NCBI GenBank assembly: GCA_023460155.1
Contig: JAEWRF010000191.1
Coordinates: forward strand, 1 to 15,699
Direction: 5' to 3'
Source: Bacillota bacterium
Lineage (GTDB): Bacteria > Bacillota > Clostridia > Oscillospirales > Acutalibacteraceae
DNA: 15,699 nt
The position numbers and the translations under genes are program-made. Below the pieces are notes generated by a model. That model was not told the DNA's origin and made no database searches. It saw only the letters and a program-made list of their open reading frames with translations. This document shows positions 7,137 to 13,941 of this stretch, piece by piece. Position 1 is the stretch's first letter. Every line of letters begins with the position of its first letter.

Positions 7137-7563
7137 GCTGACACGTCGCGTGGACCGTCTGGAGGCCTTCCTGCGTTTCATTTCCGCCGCTCAGACGGAA
7201 ATCCGGTATTCCGGGACTCCGATCCGGCAGATTATCCGCCTGCACGGCGAAGAGCTTACCTTTCTGACAGCTTGTCTCAGGGATTGCGCCGTCGGCGTAA
7301 AATTTTCCGACGCCTGGCGCCGGAGCGTGGAAAGGGAAGCGAAAGCGGAGGGCTTTTCCCCGTCAGACCGAAAGCTTCTTCTTGCTTTCGGCGGGGAATT
7401 CGGGGGCTCCGATACGGAAGGGCAGCTTTCCCTTTGCAGCCTGTACCTCACGCTGTTCCAGGGAAACCTGAAAACCGCAAAGGAAGAAAAAAACAAAAAA
7501 TCAAGACTGTACCTGACGCTCGGGATTTTCGGCGGGCTTGCCGCATCCCTGCTGCTGTGCTGA
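7066..7563 (+). CDS. spoIIIAB: Stage III sporulation protein AB
   Basis: A 165-residue SpoIIIAB homologue, resembling GspF-type platform proteins of secretion systems and expected to sit in the mother-cell membrane with SpoIIIAA. Hydrophobic segments lie at both ends (about 3-19 and 147-164) around a basic, helical cytoplasmic region. The family-typical TEIRYSGTPI is at 44-53. The start is a TTG at 7066, giving MLKLAGA, which matches how family members begin; GGTGA (7056-7060) is 5 bases upstream. The first 71 bases overlap the end of spoIIIAA in another frame. Confidence 0.9.
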   Translation: MLKLAGAVFLILAGTLMGYTESHKLTRRVDRLEAFLRFISAAQTEIRYSGTPIRQIIRLHGEELTFLTACLRDCAVGVKFSDAWRRSVEREAKAEGFSPSDRKLLLAFGGEFGGSDTEGQLSLCSLYLTLFQGNLKTAKEEKNKKSRLYLTLGIFGGLAASLLLC

Positions 7564-7579
7564 AAATGGAGGATACAGA

Positions 7580-7774
7580 ATGAACGTGGATTTAATCTTC
7601 AAAATCGCGGCGATCGGAATCATCGTTGCAGTTCTCAACCAGCTCCTGATTCGCTCCGGGCGCGAGGAGCAGGCCATGATGACCACCCTGGCAGGGCTGA
7701 TTGTCGTGCTGATGATGGTGGTTCAGCAAATTAATATCCTGTTTAAATCGATTAAGTCCATCTTTGGTCTGTAA
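7580..7774 (+). CDS. spoIIIAC: Stage III sporulation protein AC
   Basis: A 64-residue membrane protein close in size to other SpoIIIAC proteins. It has two predicted membrane helices (about 5-24 and 34-55) joined by a short charged loop (RSGREEQ, 25-31), with family features such as NQLLIRSGREEQA. SpoIIIAC and SpoIIIAD are thought to form part of the inner-membrane complex that recruits the rest of the channel. The start at 7580 has an excellent GGAGG (7568-7572) 7 bases upstream; an in-frame upstream extension would run back into spoIIIAB and is rejected. The next gene follows after 2 bases. Confidence 0.94.
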   Translation: MNVDLIFKIAAIGIIVAVLNQLLIRSGREEQAMMTTLAGLIVVLMMVVQQINILFKSIKSIFGL

Positions 7775-7776
7775 CC

Positions 7777-8166
7777 ATGAACATCCTCGGAATCGCCGGA
7801 ATCGCCATCTGTGCCGCCGTCGTGGCGGCGATGCTGAGGCGCTACCACCAGGAATACGCTGTTCTGGTCGGCATCGCGGCCGGCATTGTCATCCTGATCG
7901 AGATACTGACCAGCATTGCGCCGGCCGTGCAGCAGATCAGCCGGCTTTTAAATTCCGCCGGAATCTCCTCGCAGTATGAGGTGATCCTGCTGAAAACTCT
8001 CGGGATCTGCTTTCTCGCTCAGTTTGCCGCCGATGCCTGTCGGGATGCGGGAGAAAGCGCGCTTGCCTCCAAAATGGAGCTTGCCGGAAAAATATCCATT
8101 TTGATTCTCTCCCTGCCGCTTTTTGAGCAGATTGCCAAAACGGCGGTGGGGCTGATCGGTGGGTGA
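7777..8166 (+). CDS. spoIIIAD: Stage III sporulation protein AD
   Basis: A 129-residue membrane protein of the SpoIIIAD family, a component of the mother-cell SpoIIIA complex. Hydrophobic segments lie at about 3-20, 27-49, 67-84 and 103-122. The most diagnostic block is at 71-104: LLKTLGICFLAQFAADACRD followed by AGESALASKMELAG. Its ATG is 2 bases after the spoIIIAC stop and lacks a clear Shine-Dalgarno sequence, so it probably depends on translational coupling. It ends just before spoIIIAE. Confidence 0.95.
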   Translation: MNILGIAGIAICAAVVAAMLRRYHQEYAVLVGIAAGIVILIEILTSIAPAVQQISRLLNSAGISSQYEVILLKTLGICFLAQFAADACRDAGESALASKMELAGKISILILSLPLFEQIAKTAVGLIGG

Positions 8167-8169
8167 AGA

Positions 8170-9327
8170 ATGAAAAAAGTATTCTGTTTTGTCGCCGCAG
8201 TGCTTGCGGCATTCCTGCTTTTTACACCCGCCTTCGCGGCGCAGGTTTCCTCCGGTTCGGACGGGTCGCAGCAGTATTATGAAGAGCAGTTTGCGAAAAG
8301 CGGAGCCGGGAGCCTTCCGGATCAGCTGCCGGAAGACACGCGCAAAGCCCTGGAGGGGCTTGGAATCGACGGAGCGGATTGGAAATCCATTACCAGCATC
8401 ACTCCGCAGAACTATTTTCAGAAAATTCTCTCCGTTTTCAGCGGACAGCTCAAAAATCCGCTGTGCGTAGCGGCCTGTGTAGTTGCCGTCATCCTGCTCT
8501 GCTCCCTTTTAAACGGTTTAAAACTGTCCTTTGGGGAAAAGCCTCTGGGCGGCGTGGTCGGCATTGTGGGAACGCTCTGCATCTGCACGCTTGTTATCGC
8601 GCCAATTGTTTCCTGTATTCAGGACGCCGACGATGTTCTGAAAGCCGGAGCGGGCTTTCTGCTGGCGTGCGTACCGGTCCTTACCGGAATCATGATTGCG
8701 GCGGGCCAACCGGTTACCGCAGGCTCCTACAATCTGCTGATGCTGGCGGCGGGGAATGCGGTTTCAATTTTCGCTGCCGGGTTTCTCGTTCCGCTTATGA
8801 ATATTTTTCTGGCACTCTCCGTGGTCTCGTCGGTTTCCCCGAACATCAGCCTGAATGGCCTGTGCGCCGCGCTGAACAAAACGGTCAAGTGGGTGATGGG
8901 CCTTGGCATGACGCTTTTCACCGGCCTGATCACCATGCACTCCTTCGTTTCAACCTCGCTTGACAGCACCAGCTCAAAGGCGGCGAAATTCATTGTCAGC
9001 AGCTTTGTACCCGTTGTGGGCAATGCTCTCGGCGAAGCTCTGCATACGGTGAACGGGTGCGTAAAAACGCTGAAATCCGGGGTGGGAGCGTTCGGCCTTC
9101 TCGCGGGGATTTTTCTGTTCCTTCCGGTGATCGTGGAGTGTATCCTCTGGGTTCTCACACTCTCGGTCTGTTCCGGAATTGCACAGATCTTCGATCTGAA
9201 AGAGGCCACCTCACTGCTGAAAGCGTCGTCCGATGTCGTCTCCACCATGCTTGCAATTCTGCTCTGCAGCATGGCGGTGCTGATTATATCGACGGTTCTG
9301 ATGCTGATCATCGGTGGCGTCGCATGA
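8170..9327 (+). CDS. spoIIIAE: Stage III sporulation protein AE
   Basis: A 385-residue polytopic membrane protein, the largest membrane part of the SpoIIIA channel. The N-terminus looks like a cleavable signal peptide (MKKVFCFVAA start, hydrophobic to about 20, Ala-rich site AFAA at 21-24). A hydrophilic segment to about 95 follows. Hydrophobic stretches then lie near 97-116, 126-150, 158-180, 187-222, 240-258, 304-335 and 357-383. The conserved middle around 265-295, STSSKAAKFIVSSFVPVVGN then ALGEAL, is typical of the family. The start lies 3 bases after the spoIIIAD stop, with a GGTGGGTGA purine-rich site just upstream. The stop overlaps the spoIIIAF start (ATGA). Confidence 0.95.
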   Translation: MKKVFCFVAAVLAAFLLFTPAFAAQVSSGSDGSQQYYEEQFAKSGAGSLPDQLPEDTRKALEGLGIDGADWKSITSITPQNYFQKILSVFSGQLKNPLCVAACVVAVILLCSLLNGLKLSFGEKPLGGVVGIVGTLCICTLVIAPIVSCIQDADDVLKAGAGFLLACVPVLTGIMIAAGQPVTAGSYNLLMLAAGNAVSIFAAGFLVPLMNIFLALSVVSSVSPNISLNGLCAALNKTVKWVMGLGMTLFTGLITMHSFVSTSLDSTSSKAAKFIVSSFVPVVGNALGEALHTVNGCVKTLKSGVGAFGLLAGIFLFLPVIVECILWVLTLSVCSGIAQIFDLKEATSLLKASSDVVSTMLAILLCSMAVLIISTVLMLIIGGVA

Positions 9328-9809
9328 GCGCCGTCCGGGAATGGACCTCCGTAATCTGCCTTGCCGCGCTTGTCGCCGCTCTGGTGCAGGGGCTCGTGCC
9401 GAGCGGAGCGATGGAGCGGATGGCAAAGTTCGTGATCGGCGCTTTTGTCCTGTGCATTCTGATTCTGCCGCTTTCCAAAGTCGTCCCGCAATGGAAGCAG
9501 AGCTTCGGAGCCTCTGCCGCAAAATCAGCCTCACCTTCCGATTCCAGACTTGAAACGACCGTCGGGAGGCAGTATGAGGACGCGGCACGACAAAGCATCA
9601 CGAATCTGGTCGCGGCGGAGCTGAAGCCGATGAATATAAATTGCAAAAATGTTCAGGTGAATATGGATACAAATTCAAACGGCAGCATATCAATTACTAA
9701 AGTGGTTGTCAACCTGGATCGGAAAAATTCTGCGGACTGTCAAAGGGTAAAAACGTTGCTTGAAAAGGATCTTGGCCTGAATGTGGAGGTTGTCTGCAAT
9801 GGAGGATGA
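9324..9809 (+). CDS. spoIIIAF: Stage III sporulation protein AF
   Basis: A 161-residue SpoIIIAF homologue. Two hydrophobic segments near the N-terminus (about 8-25 and 35-52) are separated by a short loop with the family-like SGAMERMAKFVIG (27-39). They are followed by a soluble C-terminal domain (about 75-161), a ring-building-motif-type fold that in homologues can assemble into rings. The ATG at 9324 overlaps the spoIIIAE stop and has GGTGG (9313-9317) upstream. An open frame extends back to 9057 but lies entirely over spoIIIAE and is rejected. It overlaps spoIIIAG by 11 bases. Confidence 0.92.
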   Translation: MSAVREWTSVICLAALVAALVQGLVPSGAMERMAKFVIGAFVLCILILPLSKVVPQWKQSFGASAAKSASPSDSRLETTVGRQYEDAARQSITNLVAAELKPMNINCKNVQVNMDTNSNGSISITKVVVNLDRKNSADCQRVKTLLEKDLGLNVEVVCNGG

Positions 9810-10383
9810 AGCAAAAAAAGGCGGACTTCTGCAAAAGATTGCGGGAAACGGAAACTGGCGGAAGCTGGCAATTGCAGTTGGGCTGATCGGCATTGCGCTG
9901 ATCTTTCTTTCCGGCTTTCTGACGGGCGGGGGCTCGCAGCAGACCCAGCAGCCTTCCGCTTCCTCCCAGCCGGATTTCAGCGCCTCAGACTACGAAACCA
10001 GGTTGGAACAACAGATGACGGAGCTGGTGACGGGCATTCAGGGGGTTGGTAACGCAAAGGTGTACGTTACTCTGGAACAGACGGCTCAGAATGTCTACGC
10101 AACCGAGCAGAAGCAAAGCGGACAGACAACCGAGGACAAATCAGGTGGAACCACGACCCGGAACGAAATAAACAGCGATACCGAAACGAGTTATATCCTG
10201 GTAAAGAACGCGGACGGCTCCGAGAAAGCGCTTGCGGTGACTGAGATTCAGCCGATCGTAAAAGGGGTCGTCGTTGTCTGCGAAGGCGGCGACAGCCCGC
10301 AGGTTCAGCAGAACATCACGGATGCCGTGACTACGGCGCTCCACATTACTTCCGTGCGGGTGTGCGTCATAAAAGCAAAATAA
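9799..10383 (+). CDS. spoIIIAG: Stage III sporulation protein AG
   Basis: A 194-residue single-pass protein. In Bacillus its homologue forms a large ring in the intermembrane space, the central conduit of the feeding-tube channel. A basic N-terminus precedes one membrane helix (about 22-42), then a flexible Gln/Ser/Pro-rich linker (about 44-61), then the ring-building domain. That domain is split by a polar insertion (about 98-131), as expected for the beta-triangle region of SpoIIIAG. The end, EIQPIVKGVVVVCEGG (149-164) plus TDAVTTAL, is highly characteristic. GGAGGT (9785-9790) sits 8 bases before the chosen ATG; an in-frame ATG at 9781 precedes that site and is rejected. Confidence 0.94.
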   Translation: MEDEAKKGGLLQKIAGNGNWRKLAIAVGLIGIALIFLSGFLTGGGSQQTQQPSASSQPDFSASDYETRLEQQMTELVTGIQGVGNAKVYVTLEQTAQNVYATEQKQSGQTTEDKSGGTTTRNEINSDTETSYILVKNADGSEKALAVTEIQPIVKGVVVVCEGGDSPQVQQNITDAVTTALHITSVRVCVIKAK

Positions 10384-10405
10384 AGAAAACAGGGGGAATC
10401 ACGTC

Positions 10406-10987
10406 ATGACAATGGGTAAGCGGCAGCTTGTCCTCGCGGCACTGGTTGTCGCACTTGGAGCGGCCGTATATTTGAACTGGGCGCTGTCGGGCAATACCCA
10501 GCTTCCCGCTACGCAGGCGCTCACATCCGGAAGCGGAAGAGAACTTGGGCAAACGCTTCTTGTTAACGCCTCGGGCAGTTCCGCCGTCTCCGGCGCGTCG
10601 GGATCGTCCGCCGTGAAAACCGGACTGACGTCCGGAGCCACGGACTATTTCAGCGAAGCTCGTCTGTCCCGTCAAAAGGCGCGGGATTCCGCGGTCGAGC
10701 TGCTGGAAAAGGTTCTGGACGACGCTAAGCAGAGCGACACGGCGAAAAAGGAAGCAGTAACCCAGGCTGGCGCCATTGCGCAGAACACGCTGAAGGAGTC
10801 CAGCATCGAAAATCTGATCAAAGCGAAAGGCTATTCCGACTGCGTCGTTTCCCTTGAAAACGGAGGCTGCAACGTTGTTGTAAAAACGAAGGCATCCCCC
10901 CAGGAAGACGCCGTTCAGATAAAAGATATCGTCGCCGATCAGGCCGGCGTGTCCTATGACAAAATCAAGATTGTTGAAATGAAATAG
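10406..10987 (+). CDS. spoIIIAH: Stage III sporulation protein AH
   Basis: A 193-residue single-pass protein that in Bacillus binds SpoIIQ across the intermembrane space and links mother-cell and forespore membranes. The membrane helix is at about 8-27. A Ser/Ala/Gly-rich linker follows (about 38-77), containing the repeated unit GSSAV at 57-61 and 66-70. The folded ring-like domain begins at DYFSEARLSRQKARDSAVEL (80-99), the family signature. The run of G at 10392-10396 is a good ribosome binding site; a second ATG three codons into the protein, at 10412, is possible. SpoIIQ, its partner, is not in this window. The last gene of the operon ends directly before a promoter. Confidence 0.94.
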   Translation: MTMGKRQLVLAALVVALGAAVYLNWALSGNTQLPATQALTSGSGRELGQTLLVNASGSSAVSGASGSSAVKTGLTSGATDYFSEARLSRQKARDSAVELLEKVLDDAKQSDTAKKEAVTQAGAIAQNTLKESSIENLIKAKGYSDCVVSLENGGCNVVVKTKASPQEDAVQIKDIVADQAGVSYDKIKIVEMK

Positions 10988-11015
10988 TTGAGTTGGAGCG
11001 GAATTGTGGTATAAT
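10988..11015 (+). promoter_or_regulatory. Sigma-A promoter upstream of nusB
   Basis: TTGAGT (10988-10993), 16 bases, then a perfect TATAAT (11010-11015) with an extended -10 TG at 11007-11008. It starts immediately after the spoIIIAH stop. Transcription should begin near 11021, so nusB would have a leader of about 140 bases. This is the best -10 element in the window and separates a housekeeping operon from the sporulation operon. Confidence 0.78.
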
Positions 11016-11020
11016 ATACC

Positions 11021-11115
11021 CTGTGGAAGTTTGAAAACTGGAAATTCAGACTGACGGAAAAACCGCGGTCTGTCAGCTGTCGGCACTGAACCCTCCACGT
11101 TTGTGGAGGGTTTTT
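11021..11115 (+). ncRNA. Structured leader or small RNA ending in a terminator, before nusB
   Basis: Between the promoter start and the intrinsic terminator lies about 95 bases with no plausible protein. It contains competing short inverted repeats: CTGAC (11051-11055) can pair with GTCAG (11072-11076), or CAGAC (11047-11051) with GTCTG (11068-11072), but not both. GTGGA at 11023-11027 can also pair with TCCAC (11094-11098), the left arm of the terminator. This could be an attenuator for the nusB operon or an independent small RNA. I do not recognise a named RNA family. Confidence 0.35.
11089..11115 (+). terminator. Intrinsic terminator located in the nusB leader
   Basis: AACCCTCCAC (11089-11098) pairs perfectly with GTGGAGGGTT (11103-11112) around GTTT, and the T-run begins in the stem and continues to 11115. 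It lies after the sigma-A promoter at 10988 and before nusB. It can therefore end spoIIIA transcripts but must also be crossed by transcripts from that promoter if they are to reach nusB. Confidence 0.88.
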
Positions 11116-11128
11116 CATTTTTTATAAT
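11101..11128 (+). promoter_or_regulatory. Possible second promoter for nusB, overlapping the terminator
   Basis: A perfect TATAAT (11123-11128) lies in the T-rich stretch after the terminator. At 16 bases upstream, inside the hairpin's right arm, is TTGTGG (11101-11106), matching the -35 consensus only at the first three positions. If used, it would let nusB escape the terminator. AT-rich DNA produces such matches easily, so confidence is low. Confidence 0.3.
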
Positions 11129-11159
11129 TTTTGACTTTTATTTTACGACGGAGGAACGA

Positions 11160-11570
11160 ATGACAAGACGAGAAGCCCGGGAACAGGCCTTTGTGCTGAT
11201 TTTTGAGCGCAGCATCAACCACGAAACAACCGATGAAATCATTGACGCGGCCGAGTGGTCGGGGGAGACCTTTATCGACGACTTCGCCGAGAAAACGGCG
11301 CTTGGCGCAGAGCAGAACGAAACGTCCATCGACGAACTGATTGCCGCGAATATCCGTGGCTGGACTATGAGCAGACTCTCCAAGGTTTCCCTTGCGCTTC
11401 TGCGTCTTGCCATTTATGAGCTCCGTTTTGAAAAGGATGTTCCGGTCAGCGTAGCGATTAACGAAGCGGTGGAACTGGCCAAGAAATACGGCGGCGCGGA
11501 GGACGCTCCCTTTGTCAACGGGGTCCTCGGCACAATCGCAAAACAAAACGCGGGTGACCCGGATGCCTGA
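11160..11570 (+). CDS. nusB: Transcription antitermination factor NusB
   Basis: A 136-residue NusB. With S10 (NusE) it binds boxA RNA and helps RNA polymerase complete rRNA operons. Family marks are the N-terminal TRREAREQAFVLIF (2-15), the SRLSKVSLALLRLAIYEL block (71-88) and the near-invariant INEAVELAKKYG (100-111) followed by FVNGVLG (118-124). The ATG at 11160 has GGAGG (11150-11154) 5 bases upstream. An in-frame GTG at 11103 lies in the terminator stem and is rejected. No Asp23-type gene precedes it, unlike in many Firmicutes; spoIIIAH is the direct neighbour. It overlaps the next gene by 8 bases. Confidence 0.95.
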   Translation: MTRREAREQAFVLIFERSINHETTDEIIDAAEWSGETFIDDFAEKTALGAEQNETSIDELIAANIRGWTMSRLSKVSLALLRLAIYELRFEKDVPVSVAINEAVELAKKYGGAEDAPFVNGVLGTIAKQNAGDPDA

Positions 11571-12495
11571 CGTCCTAGGCGTCGATACCAGCAACTACAC
11601 GACCTCCGCCGCGATCTGGCGGAACGGCGAAATCATCCAGCAAAAAAAGCTTCTTCCGGTTCGGGAGGGCGAGCTTGGATTAAGGCAGAGCGACGCAGTT
11701 TTCCATCATGTCCGGCAGCTTCCTGAGGTCCTTGACGCGCTGCCCTTTGCGGATGCGGAAATCGCGTGCGTCGGCGTTTCCAGCCGCCCGAGAGATCAGG
11801 AAGGTTCCTATATGCCGTGTTTCCTCGCGGGCTGTTCGGCCGCGAAAGCCGTTTCCCTCGCTTGCCATACGCCTCTTTTCGCCTTTTCGCATCAGCAGGG
11901 GCACATCGCGGCCGCTTTGTATTCGTCCGGCCGGCTTTCGCTGCTTGCGGAACCGTTCCTCGCCTTTCATGTTTCCGGCGGAACGACGGAAGCCGTGCTG
12001 GTAAGGCCCGATCCCGAACGGATCCTCCATACGGAGCTCGTCGCGCAGTCCCTCGATTTAAAAGGGGGACAGGCCGTGGACCGCGTCGGAAGAATGCTGG
12101 GGCTTTCGTTCCCGTCCGGCCCCGCGCTGGAACGGCTGGCGGAAAAGTCGGATGCCCGGTTTTCGCTTCGGCCTTGTCTTAAAGGCGCAGACTGTTCGCT
12201 TTCCGGCATTGAAAATCAGTGTTCAAAAATGCTTTCGGAGGGCCGCGCACCGGAAGACGTCGCTTCTTTCTGTCTTCAGTCGATTCTGGCTGCTCTGGAC
12301 GGCATGGCAGAGGTTCTGCTGAAATCCTGCGGGAAGCTCCCGCTTGTTTTTGCGGGCGGAGTGATGTCCAACAGGATGATCCGGAAAGTGCTGACCGAAA
12401 AATACGGGGCGTTTTTCGCAGCCCCGGAATTCTCTTCGGACAATGCCGCAGGGGTCGCCCTGCTTGCCGCCGTTAAAGGAGGAATGCTTTCATGA
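11563..12495 (+). CDS. TsaD/Kae1-family paralogue (ASKHA fold, formerly Gcp/peptidase M22), function unknown
   Basis: A 310-residue protein related to TsaD, the enzyme that makes t6A in tRNA, but distinct from it. The metal-binding pattern is kept: H110 and H114 in HQQGH, and D293 in SSDNAAG. Also visible are SGGTTE (138-143), the GGQAVDRVGRMLGL block (168-181), PSGPALERLA (184-193), CSLSGIENQ (211-219) and FAGGVMSN (263-270). Against canonical TsaD, the start reads LGVDTSNYTTS where the family has LGIETSCDET, so the acidic Asp-Glu pair is missing. The usual FSFSGLKT motif reads CSLSGIEN. Paralogues of this kind occur in Clostridia next to xseA/nusB genes, without a known role that I can cite. 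The ATG at 11563 overlaps the nusB stop by 8 bases. The stop overlaps xseA (ATGA). It should not be labelled as the tRNA enzyme without evidence. Confidence 0.85.
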   Translation: MPDVLGVDTSNYTTSAAIWRNGEIIQQKKLLPVREGELGLRQSDAVFHHVRQLPEVLDALPFADAEIACVGVSSRPRDQEGSYMPCFLAGCSAAKAVSLACHTPLFAFSHQQGHIAAALYSSGRLSLLAEPFLAFHVSGGTTEAVLVRPDPERILHTELVAQSLDLKGGQAVDRVGRMLGLSFPSGPALERLAEKSDARFSLRPCLKGADCSLSGIENQCSKMLSEGRAPEDVASFCLQSILAALDGMAEVLLKSCGKLPLVFAGGVMSNRMIRKVLTEKYGAFFAAPEFSSDNAAGVALLAAVKGGMLS

Positions 12496-13742
12496 CGGGC
12501 TCTCCGTTCGTGCTCAGCGTGACGCAGTTGAACACGTATATCCGCTCGCTGTTCGACGGCGACGAACATCTTACCCATGTGTTTGTCTCCGGGGAGATTT
12601 CGAATTTTACCGATCATTACCGTTCCGGCCACCTTTATTTTTCACTAAAAGATGAGCGCTGCATCGTGAAGGCCGTGATGTTTGCCCAAAGCGCCGGACG
12701 TCTGCGCTTCCGGCCGGAAGACGGAATGCGCGTGATCGTGCGCGGCAGGGTCGGAGTTTACGAGGCTTCCGGGCAGTATCAGGTCTATGTTGACGACATG
12801 CAGCCGGACGGTCTTGGAGCGCTGAACCTCGCGTATGAGCAGCTGAAGGCGCGACTGGAAAAGGAAGGCCTGTTTGCACAGGAACGGAAAAGGCCGATTC
12901 CTCGTTTTCCGCATTCCATCGGGGTTGTAACATCGCCGACCGGCGCGGCGGTACACGATATTTTCTCGATTCTGGCGCGCCGTTACCCTCTCGCGGAGGT
13001 GGTTTTCTGCCCGGTGCAGGTTCAGGGGGATACGGCGGCGGGGCAGATTTCGGAAGCGATCGGCCGGTTAAACCGTCTGCGCTGTGCGGATGTCATCATC
13101 GTCGGGCGCGGCGGCGGTTCGCTGGAGGATCTGTGGGCGTTCAACGAGGAACGCGTCGCGCGTGCCGTGGCGGCTTCGGAAATTCCGGTAATCTCTGCCG
13201 TAGGCCATGAGACCGACTTTACAATCTGCGACTTTGTGGCAGATCTGAGGGCGCCGACGCCCTCCGCGGCCGCGGAACTTGCCGTTCCGGATTCGGATGA
13301 GCTGCTGGCGGCTGTGGAAGCCCTGAAAAGCCGGTTGAATCTTGCTGTAAACTCCGATTTAAAAAGCCGGAGGAACCGGCTTGATTCTCTTAGGAACAGC
13401 CGCGGCATGCTGGGGCCGCACGAATGGATCGCAGCGCGGAGAATCCGGACAGACCGGCTTCTGGACGAGCTGCTGAACGGGGCGCAAAGCCGTGTGAAAT
13501 TCCGGAAGGCCCGGCTTTCCGAACTCTCCGGAAGACTGGACACGCTTTCGCCGCTGGCCGTTCTTGCGCGCGGCTACGCGATTGCGCGGAAGGAAGGCGG
13601 TACAGCGGTGCCTTCGGTGAAGTGCACGTCGGCGGGGGAAACCCTGCGGCTGCTTCTGCGGGATGGAGAGCTTCGCTGCACGGTGGATCAAATTCTGAAA
13701 GAACCGGAGGAGAACAGCCATGAATCAGAAAATGCCGTTTGA
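12492..13742 (+). CDS. xseA: Exodeoxyribonuclease VII large subunit
   Basis: A 416-residue XseA, the catalytic subunit of exonuclease VII, which degrades single-stranded DNA to oligonucleotides together with many copies of XseB. An N-terminal OB fold (about 6-102, with FVSGEISNFT at 31-40) binds DNA. The catalytic core holds GVVTSPTGAAVHD (144-156), GRGGGSLEDLWAFNEE (205-220) and SAVGHETDFTICDFVADLRA (235-254), all standard. A helical region (about 270-360) and a C-terminal segment with LARGYAI (about 360-400) follow. AAAGGAGGAA (12475-12484) gives a strong ribosome site for the ATG, which overlaps the previous stop. It overlaps xseB by 23 bases, a tight coupling that suits subunits of one enzyme. 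Confidence 0.97.
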   Translation: MTGSPFVLSVTQLNTYIRSLFDGDEHLTHVFVSGEISNFTDHYRSGHLYFSLKDERCIVKAVMFAQSAGRLRFRPEDGMRVIVRGRVGVYEASGQYQVYVDDMQPDGLGALNLAYEQLKARLEKEGLFAQERKRPIPRFPHSIGVVTSPTGAAVHDIFSILARRYPLAEVVFCPVQVQGDTAAGQISEAIGRLNRLRCADVIIVGRGGGSLEDLWAFNEERVARAVAASEIPVISAVGHETDFTICDFVADLRAPTPSAAAELAVPDSDELLAAVEALKSRLNLAVNSDLKSRRNRLDSLRNSRGMLGPHEWIAARRIRTDRLLDELLNGAQSRVKFRKARLSELSGRLDTLSPLAVLARGYAIARKEGGTAVPSVKCTSAGETLRLLLRDGELRCTVDQILKEPEENSHESENAV

Positions 13743-13941
13743 AAAAGCAATTGCCCGGCTGGAGGAGATCGTGCACAGTCTGGAGAGCGGCGAACAGCCG
13801 CTGGAGGAATCTCTGAAGCTGTTCGAAGAAGGTTCCGCGCTCGCATCGCTCTGCTACCGAAAACTGGACGGCGCGGAACAGAAAATCCGGCAAATATCGG
13901 CTCTGGAAGAAAAGGATGGAAAAACGGATGAATCGAATTGA
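13720..13941 (+). CDS. xseB: Exodeoxyribonuclease VII small subunit
   Basis: A 73-residue XseB of normal size. It is helical, with the family pattern FEKAIARLEEIVHSLESGEQ (7-26), then PLEESLKLFEEG (27-38) and a heptad-like stretch to about residue 60. It binds the helical region of XseA and restrains exonuclease VII activity. GGAGGAG (13706-13712) lies before the ATG, inside the xseA end. Its last bases overlap the start of the prenyl synthase gene. Confidence 0.96.
   Translation: MNQKMPFEKAIARLEEIVHSLESGEQPLEESLKLFEEGSALASLCYRKLDGAEQKIRQISALEEKDGKTDESN

Noticed and set aside
8379..8963. 194-residue + strand frame inside spoIIIAE
   Set aside because: It is out of frame with a strongly supported membrane protein, has arginine/histidine-rich translation typical of a shifted frame, and has no good ribosome site.
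9057..9323. N-terminal extension of spoIIIAF
   Set aside because: The extension lies wholly over spoIIIAE. The ATG at 9324 with GGTGG and stop overlap gives a normal-length SpoIIIAF.
10571..10617. Repeat in the spoIIIAH linker as a possible recombination or tandem-repeat element
   Set aside because: The two GSSAV units use different codons, so this is a low-complexity protein linker and not a DNA repeat.
11103..11159. N-terminal extension of NusB from a GTG
   Set aside because: It starts inside the terminator hairpin and lacks a ribosome site; GGAGG at 11150 clearly serves the ATG at 11160.
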